Positions 44,516 to 57,879 of a stretch of 64,000 nt of DNA are shown here, in pieces. The stretch is from Areca catechu (Eukaryota; Streptophyta; Magnoliopsida; Arecales; Arecaceae): contig CM038046.1 of NCBI GenBank assembly GCA_021397845.1, forward strand, positions 896,501-960,500, given 5' to 3'. The position numbers and the translations under genes are program-made. The notes beneath the pieces were generated by a model, which saw nothing but the letters and a program-made list of their open reading frames with translations, was not told where the DNA came from and did no database searches. Each line of letters starts with the position of its first letter. Position 1 is the stretch's first letter.

Positions 44516-47500
44516 TCAATGTCTCAGAAATGGCCTTCGCTCTGAAAAAACCAACCCAAGTTCCTTGCACTGTTGCTCATCAGGGTGCAAAGTATCTGGG
44601 ATTGCACCAAAGGCACAACGTGCAGCCTCTATACCAGAAACAGTATTATGCAACAAGGCAGATGCTTCTTCCATGCTCCTACTAAGCTCGTGAGAAGAGA
44701 TCAACATTAAAGGCCCAGAAGAGGAAGGAAGTGATTTCTCAGAAGCAACCTCATTTAGATCAGCAGCCCTCAGAAATCTCTCAGTGGCCGCCTCCCATGA
44801 CAGCTCATGCCTCAGTTCATTTGCAAGCGGCACAGGTTCTTCAGCCAGAGCTTGAAGAGTTAATTTCACAAATTCCACACTGGTATTATACATGCGGCAG
44901 TTAGGAAATTGCTTGAAGAAGTCATTTGAAGGATGGTTGGCACAGATGACAATTTTTCCCATCGCAAGAGCTTCTGCAGTTGTTGTGCAAACTACATCTG
45001 TAGTGCTCGGATTTATAAACACCTTGTACCTGAAAGACCAGAAACGAAAATCTGAAATTCAGAAAACAAATAACGAAATTATAGATTTACTAGATCACCA
45101 TGACACAAATTAGCAAAAAGCAAATAGAAAAGTTCAGGCCGACAATCTCAGATTGGCCAGCACAGTTTTTCCCTAACAAAACATAAATTCTAGCCATGGT
45201 GAACAAGGGTTCACATGCAGCATATTTGCAGTTCAGTTGCTAAACAGAGGTTACTTACTCATGAAACAAAGGATCCACATGATCACGACCATGGTGAACT
45301 CTTACATCCAATTTTAATTTTCGAGCAGATTGTTGGACTTGATCAAAGTCTTCTCCATTTCCATATAATTCCACTTGAACACCAGCTAGTTCATTTTGGT
45401 GCTTTGAGAGTAGTTGAAGTAATTCTCTGTAGCCCTTACTCCATACCATCTTCCCAATAAAGTACACACCCTTGGTGAATGCTAGTTCTCCACTCTGTTG
45501 CTGTCCATGCATCAACTTGCCAACCTCAAGAAATTTGGGGTTGACGCCATGAACATTGCAGATTATGGATCTTGGGAGTTCTTGAGTGGCAGCTGATAAT
45601 CTTATAACCTGCAATCAGACAAGATTTAACTTTATATTCAGATACAATTCCAGAGGATGATACCAATGAATATTAACATCCTGTTTTCTATAAAGATAGA
45701 ATAGTTTTGCCAAATTGAGAAGGGAAATTTACCACAGAACAATATGTAAATCAAGGAAATGTTTTTTTATTTATCTTTCTAGAAATAAGAACTATGAAGA
45801 AGAAACCAGAAATCTCACTAACATATCCCAGGATATTCTAATAGAGGGTTCCACCCAATCTTTCTCCATCCTACCAATTTTGCCATCGATATGCTGAACT
45901 GTTGCTTGTGATGTCAAATCATTCTTAGACTCATCAACAATGCTTTAAAAAGCTCAAACTGCATGTTTTCAGAAAGTGGTCACAAGATTGTGTAATATTA
46001 GGAATGAAAGTTATCTCCTGGTCCTCAGGTATGCAATGATGGCAAGTAAACAACAAACTCCAAACATGTTCGAGTAAAATATAATTAAAGGCTCCTAAAT
46101 GAACACAGAAAAAAAAATTAGATAGGATAAGCTATCAACGACCCTTTTCTCTGTCTTACTATTGGGGAAAAAAGTAAACAACAGAGGAGACTAGATATGG
46201 ATTTCACAAATGCAAGACATATTCCAAAGAATGATTACTAGATGAAGTGACATTAAAGGCTATTTTTGCTCAAAAACATGCAACTGAGTAGCAAGTATTG
46301 AAAAAGTATCCTAAAACCAATCATCTAAATTGTAGATGGTTGAGATATATGAATTATTAATAAAATAAATATTATTTTTGGTAGCTTAATATTATTTGTC
46401 ATCTTCTCGTGAACTCTAATATGTTGAAGTTCTTATAACTACATTGATTTGATAAAGGAGGATTTATCGAATGGTTCTTAAATCGATTTGCAACCAAATG
46501 ATACGTTGTTATCTAAGACGACAACGTTTATCAAGAATAGGTCATTGTGTACCATATAGAATGGTTGTCCTCTTAACCAAGAAGTATGGAGACACTGATA
46601 TGGCATATAGATGAGTGTAGGAGTACATCTCAGTGAACAGTGACCAATTTTATGGAGTACTCTACTATCAAGAGTATCTCGCAAAAAGGGTTTAGATATA
46701 AGTGTCCCTCCGACCTGACACTATCATGATAACTTGGCAAGCAACTTACTGTACTTTGGTGCAAGTTTATCTAAATTTCTAATCCAGTGATGGAAAGTTT
46801 CTGGATGCAATCAAGTACTTGTTAAGTATATATTGAGTCAAGAAGGAATTGACCACTTCAAGTTGCTGCCTAAATACGCGGCAGTGCTTCAATTTAGCAA
46901 AACCTAAACCTAGATAATCCTGATGAGGAGTCACAGGATTTAGCATGCTGAGACATATTCGGATGCGCTTATTCAAAGTTGGCAGTTGACTCTGAATTCA
47001 TCTTGAGCATTAGGTCAAAGAAATGAATTATACGATAACCATAGCTTGGGTTCTTGAATGTTGGTTTGCCATCATTCGACTTATCCAGACGTTGGATATA
47101 ATCGTATGAATTAGTTCAAGGAATCTTCCTGAGCTACTGGTTTAAAATTCGAACCTGCGAGGTCACACACAATAGAAACTTTCAGGATCATGATGGTTGA
47201 TCGACGATTGAAAATATGATCAACAATTTACCCTATACAGAAGTTGTAAATACGTAATTAATTAATTGTTAATTAATTAGCAATTGGATTGCTAATTGGG
47301 TTAATTTATTGAGTGAAAAGATTTGGTCAAATTCTTTTGAATTTGGTTCAATTAGATTTTACTCGATTAAGTCATTCAAAGACCCAATCACTACGAAATT
47401 TTAATCCTAATTTAATTTGAATTTAAACTTGATTAATTCTCTGATTAATTAAGTTTAATTGGAGCCTAATTACATTAGGTTCAAGCTATTTGAATTGGTC

Positions 47501-50500
47501 AAACCAAACTAAATTAAAATTAAAATTAAGTTTGACCAAGTCCAATCTAAGAACCTAGTTTTTTTCCCTTGCGCCACTTTATTCTCCATGCAAAAATGAA
47601 TTTTTGCATGAAGAATCTCAATGCCAAAATATAATTAGCACCCTCCCTATTATCCATTCAGACTGAAATTAAATCAAAATAATTTTTAAAAAATTTTAAT
47701 ATTATTTTGTATCCAATTTGATTGAGTCAAAACTAGATAATGTGCCCTCTTGTTCTCCACAATTTTTTTGATTTTGAATTTGTGCATTTTTTTCATGAAA
47801 AATTTGTTTTGATGCTTTCTCTCAATCCCTTTTGGGCTAGGATATATTTAGATAAATTTTGGAAATTATTTGAATTGATTTGAATTTAAATTGGATGGAT
47901 TTTGAATGAGTCAAACTTCTAATCCAAATAGAACTTCTAAACATATCCTAATATCTTATCCAAATCCCCATGCCACTATTTTTATTGGATTTTTCTTGGT
48001 TTGCACGAATATAAAAGAAAGATTTCCGTGGGTTTTCAGATGAGAAACATCATAAAAAAAATTGGAAGGCATGAAAACTAGTTGAGCGTGGGAGTTCCTT
48101 CTTGGCGCTAGGGAGAAAAGAAAAAGAAAGAAAGGAAAATAAAATAGAAAAAATTGGTTTTGGATTTCTTTTTCTTCCTCGACCTGATTCTCCTCATCCT
48201 CCATCTTCTCATCTTCTTGGAGGAATCCAAAAAAAAAAATGACGGTTTTTAGATCAGCCTTCACACGGAGCTAGCACTCTAGGAAAGGTGATTTCTCAGG
48301 ATTTCGTGTAGACTTTTCATAGAGGCCAGATATCCTGTGTGGTTGCAAGGCGACGTCCAGATCTTCTACCATGCTCTATCAGTGGCGGTGTTCATTGACC
48401 CGCAACGAGGTATGGGATTCAATCCTATTTATGGTTATAGATTAGATCTACAGCATGCATCAATTAGATCGATGCATGCTGATTTTACTTTCAGCATCTA
48501 TGCTCTTTTCACATCCTGTCATAATCCTATAGAATAAGTTTTTAGAATTATTCTAGTACATAATTTAGAAATTAAAATTATTTTTAATCTTATTTGCTTT
48601 TACTGGTTTTAAAAAAAAAATCCATGCATAAAACCCTGCCCTAGTTTTCCAATAGCAAGAAGTATCAATTTTTGGAAGTTTCAAAAGTAATATTTGTAAA
48701 TGCTCATCTGTAGTAACCCTAATGCCATTTATAGGTAGCCAGCATTCAAAATCCTCTCTTAACATTCACTCCAAAGGTTAGAAAAAAAATGTTCCTCAAT
48801 TTCTCGATTCAAATTTTCTCAGGCCCCACTATTTATGTATGCTTGTCCCTAACAAACTTAGATCCATTCTTCACCAGTGCCTCTGATATTTGTTGCACTT
48901 GGTCATAACACGGCAAGATTCTCATCACCTATCCTCCGTTGGTGCAAAAGTACCTATTCAGAATTTCACCATAACTACTGCTCAACATTTCATATGTGCT
49001 TGTTTAACATATATGGACCAATTTTCAACATTGTATCATACATGTGTGTTATTTAATTAATTTTTCCTAAACCTGATGGACATGGCATGACTACACAATG
49101 CTAGAACTATTAACTATATTTTGTTCTGTAAAATTTTCCTTGTTAGTGGCCACACCAACTCCAAAGCATTTACCATGTATAGATCAAGCGATGTGGGGGG
49201 CAAAAAAGTAAAGAAAATGTTCTATAAAGAAGTAGACCTATGACCAACTTGCCACAGTGCAAGTCAGTTGTACCGATACCTTTATCCATTATTCACTAAT
49301 AAAAAGAAGCGAGATCCTGGTACCAGCATCCAACTTCCAGCTATTCATAAACCATTTGGATCCTTGTGCTCAGGTTTTCTTACTATTCCTATTTCAAAAA
49401 AGATTGATTACTAAAATTCCTAAGTCTGTTCATTTGGGGAAAAAATGGTAGTGAGTTATTTGAGGACATCTACAATTTCTCTTTTTTCTTTTCATTTCCA
49501 TGGCCAGTGCTCCAACAAGCTATGTTGCATTCTGAATAGGGATAGGAAGTTGATATACAGCTTCCTCCTTCCAATATCTTATAAAATAGTTACAAGTTAC
49601 ATTTATTGTGCCATCATGAGTACATGCTTAAATAACATCAATAAGCACACTCTAACTCAAATGTCTTACTGGTCTACTTTAAAGATGGCACAATTTTATA
49701 TTTTTCAACATTGCTCATATGGTAAGCATTTGAGTTAGGCTGCTCTCAGACTCTATGCGATCTTGTTCTTCAGATATTGAATTGTGTCATAGTCCATTTA
49801 TGTGTATATCCTTCCCACATAGCACTGAATACGTACGTTCATCAAGGCTCTATAGACTATTACCATTTTTATTCACCAAAAACATGTACAACAAAAGAAA
49901 TGATAGGTTAAACAATAGATGGGCATTTGCACACTGTTATAGTGCGCCAACGAGCTGTAGCAGAAGATAATCATAGGGAAGGTCCTAATCCAGGGCCACA
50001 AATCAGAGCTGCTGTTACCTGCATACTGTTTGTTCATTTGCATGGCATGTACCCCTTTACAAGACATATTGGAGTAAAGGCATCAAAGAAAAACTTCTTG
50101 TCAACTTATATGTGTAAGCACTTATTTTTGTCACATAGTTGGGGTTATCTTATATGAAGCTGAGCGTATGTACCAGCCAATTGGCCCTAATTTAGGTCCG
50201 TGCATGCATTATAGTCCCCCCCAAGCATGAACTAGCCATGTTGACACAACAAGGGGTAATTCAGGTATTGAGCTGGTCACAAAACCTGTTCAATGTTTTT
50301 GTGGAGCCTATCCAACATCAACCTGTATTCCATATTTAAACTTGTTTCCTAGAATACACTTGGTTCATATTGATATAAAATTTTATCAAAGTGGAAAAAA
50401 TGCAGGAAAGCTAGAGTTTGGTTATTGTTCTCATCTAAATTTTATGTAGGGGGAAAATGCGGGAAAAGTGGAGATTGTTCAATGATCAACTCTTTAAAGG

Positions 50501-51547
50501 AGCATACAGGCAGAAAAAAAATCTTAAGAACAATTCTTGTAGAGAAACTTACTTTGTGGCAGTAGATACTAATAACCCAGTTATTGATGTATTTCAAAAG
50601 AAAGGCCTGTATACGCCCATTTTTCTCTCTCTTCACATATTCCAAATAATTGGTGTGAACAACACCAATCACTCTCTGGAATTTAGTTGTCCATCTTCGT
50701 CCATGATGGTACCATGTAAGATGCTCAGGCTCCTCAAGGACAGCAACGTCTGCCACATCATCAGGAATGGTTTCAGTAATATCACCAACAGGTAAAATGC
50801 TCCTTTTCTCTTTGGAAAACTGCAAAGTAATAAAAACAAGCCAAATTATTACCGGTTAACAACAAAATAACAGTACTCTCTAGTTGTCAATTGTGGCTTG
50901 GATCCTAGTTGAGCATTCTTAATTGCAAATTTGCAACCCGACATATCTTATGTCAGAAAACATAGGCAAATTCAATGTTAAAAACTAAAACATATAAACA
51001 CCAAGCAGCTAATTGTTGAACATAGCTAGCTATGCATGGAGTAGGATAAAAGGTTTTTAGACTACACACCACTTACCCAAGTCCTACTTATAAGCATCTT
51101 TACACAATAATTCCACAACCACATTTAAATTATAGCAGTGAATCTCCGATGGAATATGCAAATGACAACACAAAAAGAAGAAGCAAGGGTTTATATACAG
51201 CATAAGCAGGAAGGCATGAATTCTTTTTGACAAATTCAACAGAGATAGTGCAAAAGCATATTTACCTTTCCAGGGTAGAAGCTTATTTTAAATGTTGATG
51301 AAATAACAGTCCTCTCTTCGAGCCACTGGCGCACATAAGCTTCATGTTCAGATGGCAAGTCAAATGTGATTCCATTGGGATAAACTAATTCTTGATCGCT
51401 CATGGACAGCCAAGGAATCACTAAAGTAACCTCTCTGTCACCCTCCTTTGCAAGATAAGCAGCACGAAACAAAGGGTTGACAGCAGTTCCAGTCATCCAT
51501 GGAAGGCTTGCAGTCGTAAATATTGCAATATGTTGCTTCCGAGCCAT
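44516..51547 (-). CDS. DGD2: Digalactosyldiacylglycerol synthase 2 (GT4 glycosyltransferase)
   Basis: Transfers galactose from UDP-Gal to MGDG to make DGDG in the outer plastid envelope; in plants the DGD2 form is mainly used under phosphate shortage. Exons 5' to 3': 51547-51266, 50819-50553, 45608-45259, 45029-44516. They total 1413 nt, giving 470 residues plus TGA, in frame throughout. The N-terminus HIAIFTTASLPWMTGTAVNPLFRAAYLA starts directly, without the long N-terminal extension of DGD1. Length is close to the known DGD2 (about 473). Other family sequence: EPEHLTWYHHGRRW, GVVHTNYLEYVKRE, NVHGVNPKFLEVG, GKMVWSKGYRELL, and FINPSTTDVVCTTTAEALAMGK, the donor-binding C-terminal lobe. Intron 2 (45609-50552) is 4.9 kb and holds a copia LTR relic. 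A 5'UTR intron is likely. Confidence 0.94.
45609..50552 (-). other. DGD2 intron 2, 4.9 kb
   Basis: Between SIYCHK and VIRLSAATQEL exons; the donor is CACAAA|GTAAGT and the acceptor GATTGCAG|GTTATAAG. Apart from the LTR relic (46295-48640) it is AT-rich and without recognised exons. Small frames on both strands here are not supported. Confidence 0.8.
46295..48640 (+). mobile_element. Copia-type LTR relic in DGD2 intron 2
   Basis: From about 46295 it follows the LTR at 60261 base by base, with many changes: gtatcc.aaa.ccaat, gtagatggttg, ggttgtcctcttaaccaa, gagtatggagacact and ccagtgatggaaagtttctgg, then tcaaagaaatgaatta and gcgaggtcacac. This clear match ends near 47185. The part to about 48640 keeps the style of a longer LTR 3' end (ggtatgggattc, catgcataaaaccctg) but has no partner here. 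No internal coding sequence follows, so this is a solo LTR or fragment. Confidence 0.65.
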
Positions 51548-52690
51548 TGAATCATCAGGAACAATTCCAGGTGAAGGCTGCTAGAGATGCAGGCCACATA
51601 TATCATGTCAGGATGGTCGCATCTTCATTTGACAAAGATTTTGATGCCTAAGCTGCATTTAGCAATGGGGAATAAGCAGTGTTATGGAGAGAATTTCTTC
51701 TTCACGAGCTAACACAAAACAACATGAGAAAACAGTGGCAACAGAAGATACACCAACAAACATTTTAGCACTTACCAAAGCTATTGGAACCATTGATAAG
51801 TATAAAGTTGCCTAGATTTTTTTTCCTTTTTTTAACAACTATTTTAGAAATATTTAAAACGGCAATAAGATAAAGATTCTTAAAGAAAACTTTTATAACC
51901 AACGAGAAGAAATGAAAGAAACCAATCATGCGATTTTTCTCCTATTTTAAACGAAAACATGACTCGATGCTGCCCATGAATTGAACTTTCTCTCGCCATC
52001 AATGCAAATAAAACTCCTTTCCTTTACGAGCGTCATAATCATTTTCACGCCTCAGATTAATCACACAAATTACTGCATATTTCGAACTCTTAAATGATTT
52101 TTGAGATTCAGAAGTTTTATTCCATTTTTTCCCCTTATCATTCACCCATCTATTTTCGCTTATCTAATTCAGCTAAAAACCAAAACGCATTCCGAATCAT
52201 CTAAAAAAATAAAAAGATTGTCAGGAAGGAGTTTCGATTCAATAATTGGTCTGAAATGATGGAGACTTCCTTGATTCGTGGACCGTAAGAGCCGAAATCG
52301 CATCCCCTTAAAACCCTATCCTCTGCTTAAAATCCTCTTCAGGGATAGACAGGGGTCATCGTGATCGCAGGCACCTAAGATATTCCAGACCTGATCATGG
52401 TCCGACGAAGGAAAAAGCTTGTTTCGATTTCAAGGCATGATATGGGAACAGCTAGGAAGAAAGTTACCTGGAAGAGACGAGATTCCGACGTCGGCGGAGC
52501 TAGGGCTAGCGAAAAAACGCGAGCAACGAGGAGAACGAAAGAACGTAGCAGACGGGAATACGGGATGGAGGACCTTTCCTCCACCAAATTAAAAGTCTTT
52601 CCCCGGCTGACGTCTCAGCCATCCACCTTCCCACAAGCCTCACAGATACCCTCCTTCGCGCGATCGGCGACGTAGAGCGGCCCATTTTAA
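51548..52690 (-). promoter_or_regulatory. DGD2 5'UTR with probable intron, and core promoter region
   Basis: A GC-richer minus-strand exon at 52468 to about 52690 ends CTCTTCCAG|GTAACTTTC. An acceptor CTAGCAG|CCTTCACC at 51578 lies 30 bp before the ATG. The implied leader intron (51578-52467) is 890 bp and AT-rich. No ATG-initiated frame from this exon extends into the coding sequence. Transcription start not determined. Confidence 0.5.
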
Positions 52691-52699
52691 CCAATTCCC

Positions 52700-53310
52700 T
52701 ATTTTATTAGAAATATTCTGAAATTAACATTTGGCCAGCGCTCCCGCCCAATGGATCATGCTCCGGCAAGATATATAACTATCTAAATCTAAATTTAAAT
52801 ATTTAATAAATTATTCAAACCTAGCCTAAATATTATCATGATTAAATCTTTTTATCTAAAATTATTCTAATAAAGATAATTGTATTTATCCGATCCGAAT
52901 CCAATTAAATTATATTAAATATTTTTTTCATCTTTATTAATTTTAAAATCATGTATCATTTTATAAATCATACATAGATTAAACAAATAAAATCTAACTA
53001 CATTTTTAATTCAACATCATTTAATTTCATATTCAAAATAAAATTTAAATTATTTTAAATAAATAAAAATTTAACATGACTTAATTCAATACTTCTAAAA
53101 TAAATAAAAATATAATATATATTAATTATATATATTTAAATATTAAAAATAATTCGGGCCAAGTTCGGGCCGGGTGTATATCTACCCAGTCTCAGCCCAA
53201 ACCCAAAGTTAAACATTCGGGTTTTACCCAAACCCAGTCAAAGCATTAACTACCCAGCCCAATCGGGTCGGGCTGGGTGGGTACCCATGAATTTGAATTT
53301 TGTTGCCATC
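52700..53310 (-). mobile_element. Possible hAT-like MITE fragment
   Basis: The right edge, read on the minus strand from about 53316, is tagggatggcaacaaaa. That is the common end of plant hAT-type miniature elements. It is followed by CCC/GGG-rich sequence (gtacccacccagcccgac) and an AT-rich body to about 52740. The opposite end and a target duplication are not visible. Weak call. Confidence 0.3.
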
Positions 53311-53990
53311 CCTACTCCCACCGGAGGTTAATGTGTGGCTACACCATGCATATAATAAATAATAATACAATAACAAACGTAGGTATGTCTGATAAGAAAA
53401 ATATTTACTGCGATATTTGCCTAGCAAACCTAGAAGATATGATCAGATATCATATAAATTTCTAGATCTCATCCACATACATACACTGAAGGAGCTTCTG
53501 ATTTTCCTTCCTGCCTAGTGACCATACTCCTAGGAGGTGGAAGCATAAGCAAATTGGTCCCTCAAAAATCATCGTCTATCTTGATCCGAAGAAGTGCACA
53601 ATTTTCTAATCCCAACCTTCTCAGAAACCTACTAACCCTCAGCATTACACAAAACACGGTTCTAATTCCTATACCTGCATACTTTGGTGGCCTGGTGTAA
53701 GAACCTTGTATTTATATTCCCTCCCCAAATCCACTAGGTTCTGGACTTCTGCCTTCAAAAGATCTCTTACTGACTCAGTAGAGAATGATGCTAAGAAAAC
53801 TGGTGATGGAGCTCGGACAAATCCTACTCAGATAGACCATCCTCCTGCTCCTCCCACTTTTGAAGCTCCGAAATAGACCCTTGGACCATCTCGAGTCGTC
53901 AAAAAATGCCGCCAACCTCCACCCTATTCCAGCGAAAAAGATATTTCCTAGTCAACTCAAGCCAGCAGGTCATCCGATATCTAGCATTGC
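53311..53990. other. Intergenic region without a recognised gene
   Basis: Mixed composition; a Pro-rich short stretch lies at about 53840-53880 on the plus strand. No exon signals, terminal repeats or RNA genes recognised. It may be the decayed 3' side of the neighbouring LINE. Confidence 0.5.
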
Positions 53991-54870
53991 CTCTTATAGG
54001 TAGCTTCCACACCTCTAGCACAATCTTTCATGACCGAGGATAGGAAAATGCTTTAGTGGTATGTTCTGATTGAGCATGAAAGGAATACCACAATGCCTAG
54101 TAGGATATTGTATCCGTAAGCAAGGATTATGACTTTGCTGAGGAGGCAAGTATTGGTGAACCTTGTATAAATTTTGGTTAGTTAAAGAAATAGTATGACT
54201 AAAAACTCTTTCATTATAGGCATCCCAAAGTAACCAAGCAGTTATAATCATGATATATTTAGTCGAGGTATTACTACAACCAGCAGCAACAAGATCCAAC
54301 AGATCCAAGATAGATTGAGGTAAACAGTCATTTTTACAGAATTTCATGATTTAATTCCAACAAGAGGCAACAAAGGAGCGGATGATAAGGACATGCATCA
54401 TATCCTTGCTAGGTAAAGATTGTAGTAAGCGTTTCCATGATCAATAATGCTTTTAGATAATAGAAACATTTTGCAAAGTAGCCTTCCCCACTACTCCTTC
54501 CACCAAAAAACAAAACCCTTGGAGGGACCTTAAGCTTTCGAATCCAATCCATGGAATTCTTCGAATTAACATGAGACGGTCCAACCAATGGATACAGTTC
54601 TTTTAGGATAGGTTTAATAGATAAGCTATTTTCCCACGTCAACTAATTAGGAACAACATGTTTAGCAATAAGGATCATGGATATTTTTTCCATCATCTCA
54701 ATTGACATAGTGGATCGTAGGGGTAAGTTCCACTCACTGTTTTGAGAAATGAGTTGACTTACCATGAGATTATCAAAATTGCCAATTGGATTGTTGAAAG
54801 TAGGCCATAGGCAAATTGGCACAGAAAAAATCCAAGGGTCATTCAAGGCATGAATAGAGGAACTGATGTG
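53990..54870 (-). mobile_element. LINE (non-LTR retrotransposon) ORF2 C-terminal relic
   Basis: Minus-strand pieces in order: ALNDPWIFSVPICLWPTFNN (54894-54643), then RKLKVPPRVLFFGGR, the conserved start of the zinc-binding RT-associated domain (54642-54409). These are followed by NDCLPQSILDLLDLV and IITAWLLWDAYNERVF (54347-54015), the typical lead into the plant LINE RNase H. Stops and phase changes separate the pieces. RT itself is missing; it would lie to the right, where the Ty3 LTR begins. Confidence 0.75.
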
Positions 54871-54944
54871 GTGAGTCGTTGACATGACAACCATGTCGGA
54901 TCCGGCTAAGCGATGAGACAGCGAAGAACGCCACCTGGCCTAGT

Positions 54945-55190
54945 TGAGGGTCGAGCTCCCGTTTGAGGTCAAGCACCCATCCAAGGTCAAGATCCCAACT
55001 GAGGTCGAGCTCCCGTCCGAGATTGGCTCCCGTCTAAGGTCGAGCTCCCAGCTGAGGTCGAGCTCCCAGCTGAGGTCAAGCTCCCATCCGAGATCGGCTC
55101 CCATTCGAGGTTAAGCTTATAGCTGAGATCGAGCTTCCGTCCGAGGTCGAGCTCCTGGCGAAGATCGAGCTGCTGTCTGAACCCAATCCC
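54945..55190 (+). repeat. Tandem repeat, about 21-bp unit, in Ty3 LTR
   Basis: Some eleven units of the form gaggtcgagctcccgtccga with variants. A second array with a unit of about 62 bp (gctccactgaggctccaggt) follows at about 55300-55540. Confidence 0.82.
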
Positions 55191-56669
55191 AGCAAGTAAA
55201 AGGGTAGCAGAAAGTGAGATACGATTTCACAAGGATAAAAGAATGGCGAAGTCTTAGATTATGACATGAAGGTACGATATCACCACCGGGCAGGCCATCG
55301 ATCACATGAAGGCATGTTCTCCACTGGAGGCATGGGCCCTAGCACGCGCCGCCCGCGCCTCCTGCGTAATATATGCTTCGCTGAGGCTCCAGGCCCCAGA
55401 GAACGCTGCCCGTACCCTCTGACAGGCATGTGCTCCACTGAGGCTCCAGGTCCTGTAGTACACTGCCTGCATCTTCCATAAGAAGAGTGCTTTGCTAGGA
55501 CCCCAGACCCTATAGCATGTCATCCGTACCCCCAAAAGTAAAAGTGCTCAATCGTAGTGCACACCCATGTAGCATGCTACCCGCAACCTCCGTAGGGGGT
55601 CACTCCACCAGAGAGACAGGTTTTGCAGCATGCCAACTATGCCCCCTGCACAAGGATTTCCTCCCGGGTGGGGCTGGTTCGAGAAAAAATTCTGGCAAGT
55701 TTGTGCCCCTCCTGCAAGGGACACCCTGGGAGGGGCTACCGGTCAAAGCTCCGGGCTTGGTCGGGAAGGAACAATTACTATATAATTGTAAGAGGGATCT
55801 CCAGAAAAGGGAGAGGATGTTAAGAGCAAGGGCAAGGGGCCAAACAGTGAGGACTCCCCAGACTTTAGTTTCTTATTTTTTCCTTCTATTTTATTTCTCC
55901 TCTATGCGGTGGCACCCTAAGATCCCACCACAGAGGATCTATTCTTCTTGGTCATCCTACTGACTTGACCATCGAAGTATCCCCACCAGGATTCCCTACC
56001 CGGGTCTCCTCTTTTTTGTAGGACCGATCGATCGCGAAGACGAGAGGAAGACAAATTCAACGCGCCCGGGAAGGCCAGCTCATCCGGGCCATGCCGGAGC
56101 TACAGGCCATGGTGACCTAAGTGGCAACAGTTGGCACGCCAGGAAGGGGGTGCGGACGGTCACTAGCCAACATCCCATAAATCCATGGGTTGACCCATGC
56201 TCGGGAAGCCTCCATCAGTCGCATGGGGGATCCATTCCACCGCAGCAATTGATGCAGCTAGGAAGTGGAGCTCCCTGCTCCTTCACCTCTCCCTCTAGCC
56301 GATCAATCCATGTTGATTGTCGCACTCGCGTAGCAGGTCCAGACCCTGATCGTAGCAATACACCAACTGCACCACCAACATCAGTCCCTAGCAACACAGC
56401 AATAGTCAAGAACACCAACGGCTCATGTCGTCAAACCCCGTGCCAACCTAAGATCCTTCCAGGAAGGACCATCATTCATGCGGGCCACCTCATATCCACG
56501 AGGGAGCCTGCGGGTGGCCAGGAAGAAATACTGGGATGGATTAGTCGATCGGGAGAGTCATTCTCTGGTCTCGAACCATGGCATTGCATCTCATCGCCGG
56601 TGCCAACACAGTAGGGAACTGAAGCATGAGTTCCTCTGGTTGTCATACTCTTTTCCCCTGATAGCCTCC

Positions 56670-57390
56670 ATGGAGGGGTTTACAGATGATGCCATCTATC
56701 GGCATGCAGAGAAGCACCTTGAGAAGCAAGAGCGCAGGCTAGCTGATTTAGCCTGTCAGTTTGCCGAGATTCAAGGCTCTACACACGAGCCCACGGGCTA
56801 CAATGCTCACCCACCCCTCTCTCATAGAATACAGAAGGAATTGATGCCTGGCCAGTTCTACATGCCCTAGGTGGATCCCTATGATGGGACCATGGATCCC
56901 ATCGACCACCTTGAGAGTTACAAGGATCTCATGTGGGTCTAGGAGGCCATTGACGTCCTTCTCTGCATAGCCTTCCCGACCATGCTTTGCAAGGTGGCTC
57001 GGGTCTGGTATTCTCGCCTCGAGCCGAGGAGCATAGACTCCTTTAAACAACTGGAGAAAAAAATTGTAGCCTACTTCGATGTTTGCCGGAAGGTGCCACA
57101 TGAGACCGACAACTTCTTCTCTATTCGACAACAGGACCATGAGTCCCTTTGGGACTACGTGTCCCAGTTCAAGCAGTTACCCTGGAGATCTACAACCTTG
57201 ATGAGCCTGTCACCATGCTATCACTGAAGTGGGGGCTTAGAACTTCCCATTTTACCTACTCCCTCGATAAAAAGCCTTCGAAGTCCTACTTCGAGCTCCT
57301 CCTCCATGCTCACAAGTACATATATGGGGAGGAGGTCGACCGCACCAAGAGAGAGTTGGACGAGAGGCCCCTAAAAAGGCAAGCCTAGGG
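56670..57390 (+). pseudogene. Ty3 gag, degenerate
   Basis: Reads MEGFTDDAIYRHAEKHLEKQ, then (stop) VDPYDGTMDPIDHLESYKDL, (stop) and IAFPTMLCKVARVWYSRLEP. It continues with SFKQLEKKIVAYF, IRQQDHESLWDYVSQFKQ and, after a phase change, a KPSKSYFELLLHAHKYI segment. This is the Retrotrans_gag capsid pattern. Stops at about 56868 and 56941 and a frameshift near 57180. Confidence 0.8.
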
Positions 57391-57879
57391 AGAGCCGAGC
57401 AGGCCACCTGTGATAAAGACCATTTTGACCCCTCGAATGGGCCCCAAACCAAGCGATGGCCCTACTAAGGATGAAAGTATACACCTCTCCTTGCCCTGAG
57501 ATCGAAGATCTTGATGGAGATTGAGGGCATATGTAACTCGCGCCGCCCTCCCCTGCTGAAGCCATCTGGTGGATGCGACAAATCCTAATACTACCAGTTC
57601 CTCCATGACCATGGCCATGACACTGAGAAATTCCACCACCTATAAAGGAAGATCGAGGATCTGATCAGACAAGGTTACCTCAAAAATTTCGTAAAAGAAA
57701 GAGCTCCGCCCGGGATCCAAAGCGATGAAGCCTGACACCCTGCCATTGACAACCAATCCATGGAGAAGCCGGTGCGAATGATTTCTTGAGGGCAGGGAGA
57801 GAGTCAAAGAGGGCTAAGGGAAGAGAGGGGACTGATGATGTACTCCCCTATGGGGGAGAAAGGTTAGCTAGGGTGGCAA

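Noticed and set aside
44421..44693. Plus-strand frames at the DGD2 last exon
   Set aside because: They oppose the end of DGD2, whose minus-strand sequence is conserved; no independent support.
51..51547. A functional cluster of ATG1, FPGS and DGD2
   Set aside because: The proteins act in autophagy, folate and galactolipid metabolism with no known joint pathway; same-strand order is not evidence for a cluster, and large TEs separate them.
52397..52675. Plus-strand Arg-rich frame
   Set aside because: It is the complement of the probable DGD2 leader exon; purine-rich because the leader is pyrimidine-rich.
55517..55963. Plus-strand frame of 148 residues at the Ty3 LTR
   Set aside because: It is low-complexity, lies in tandemly repeated LTR DNA and has no coding motif; gag begins further right.
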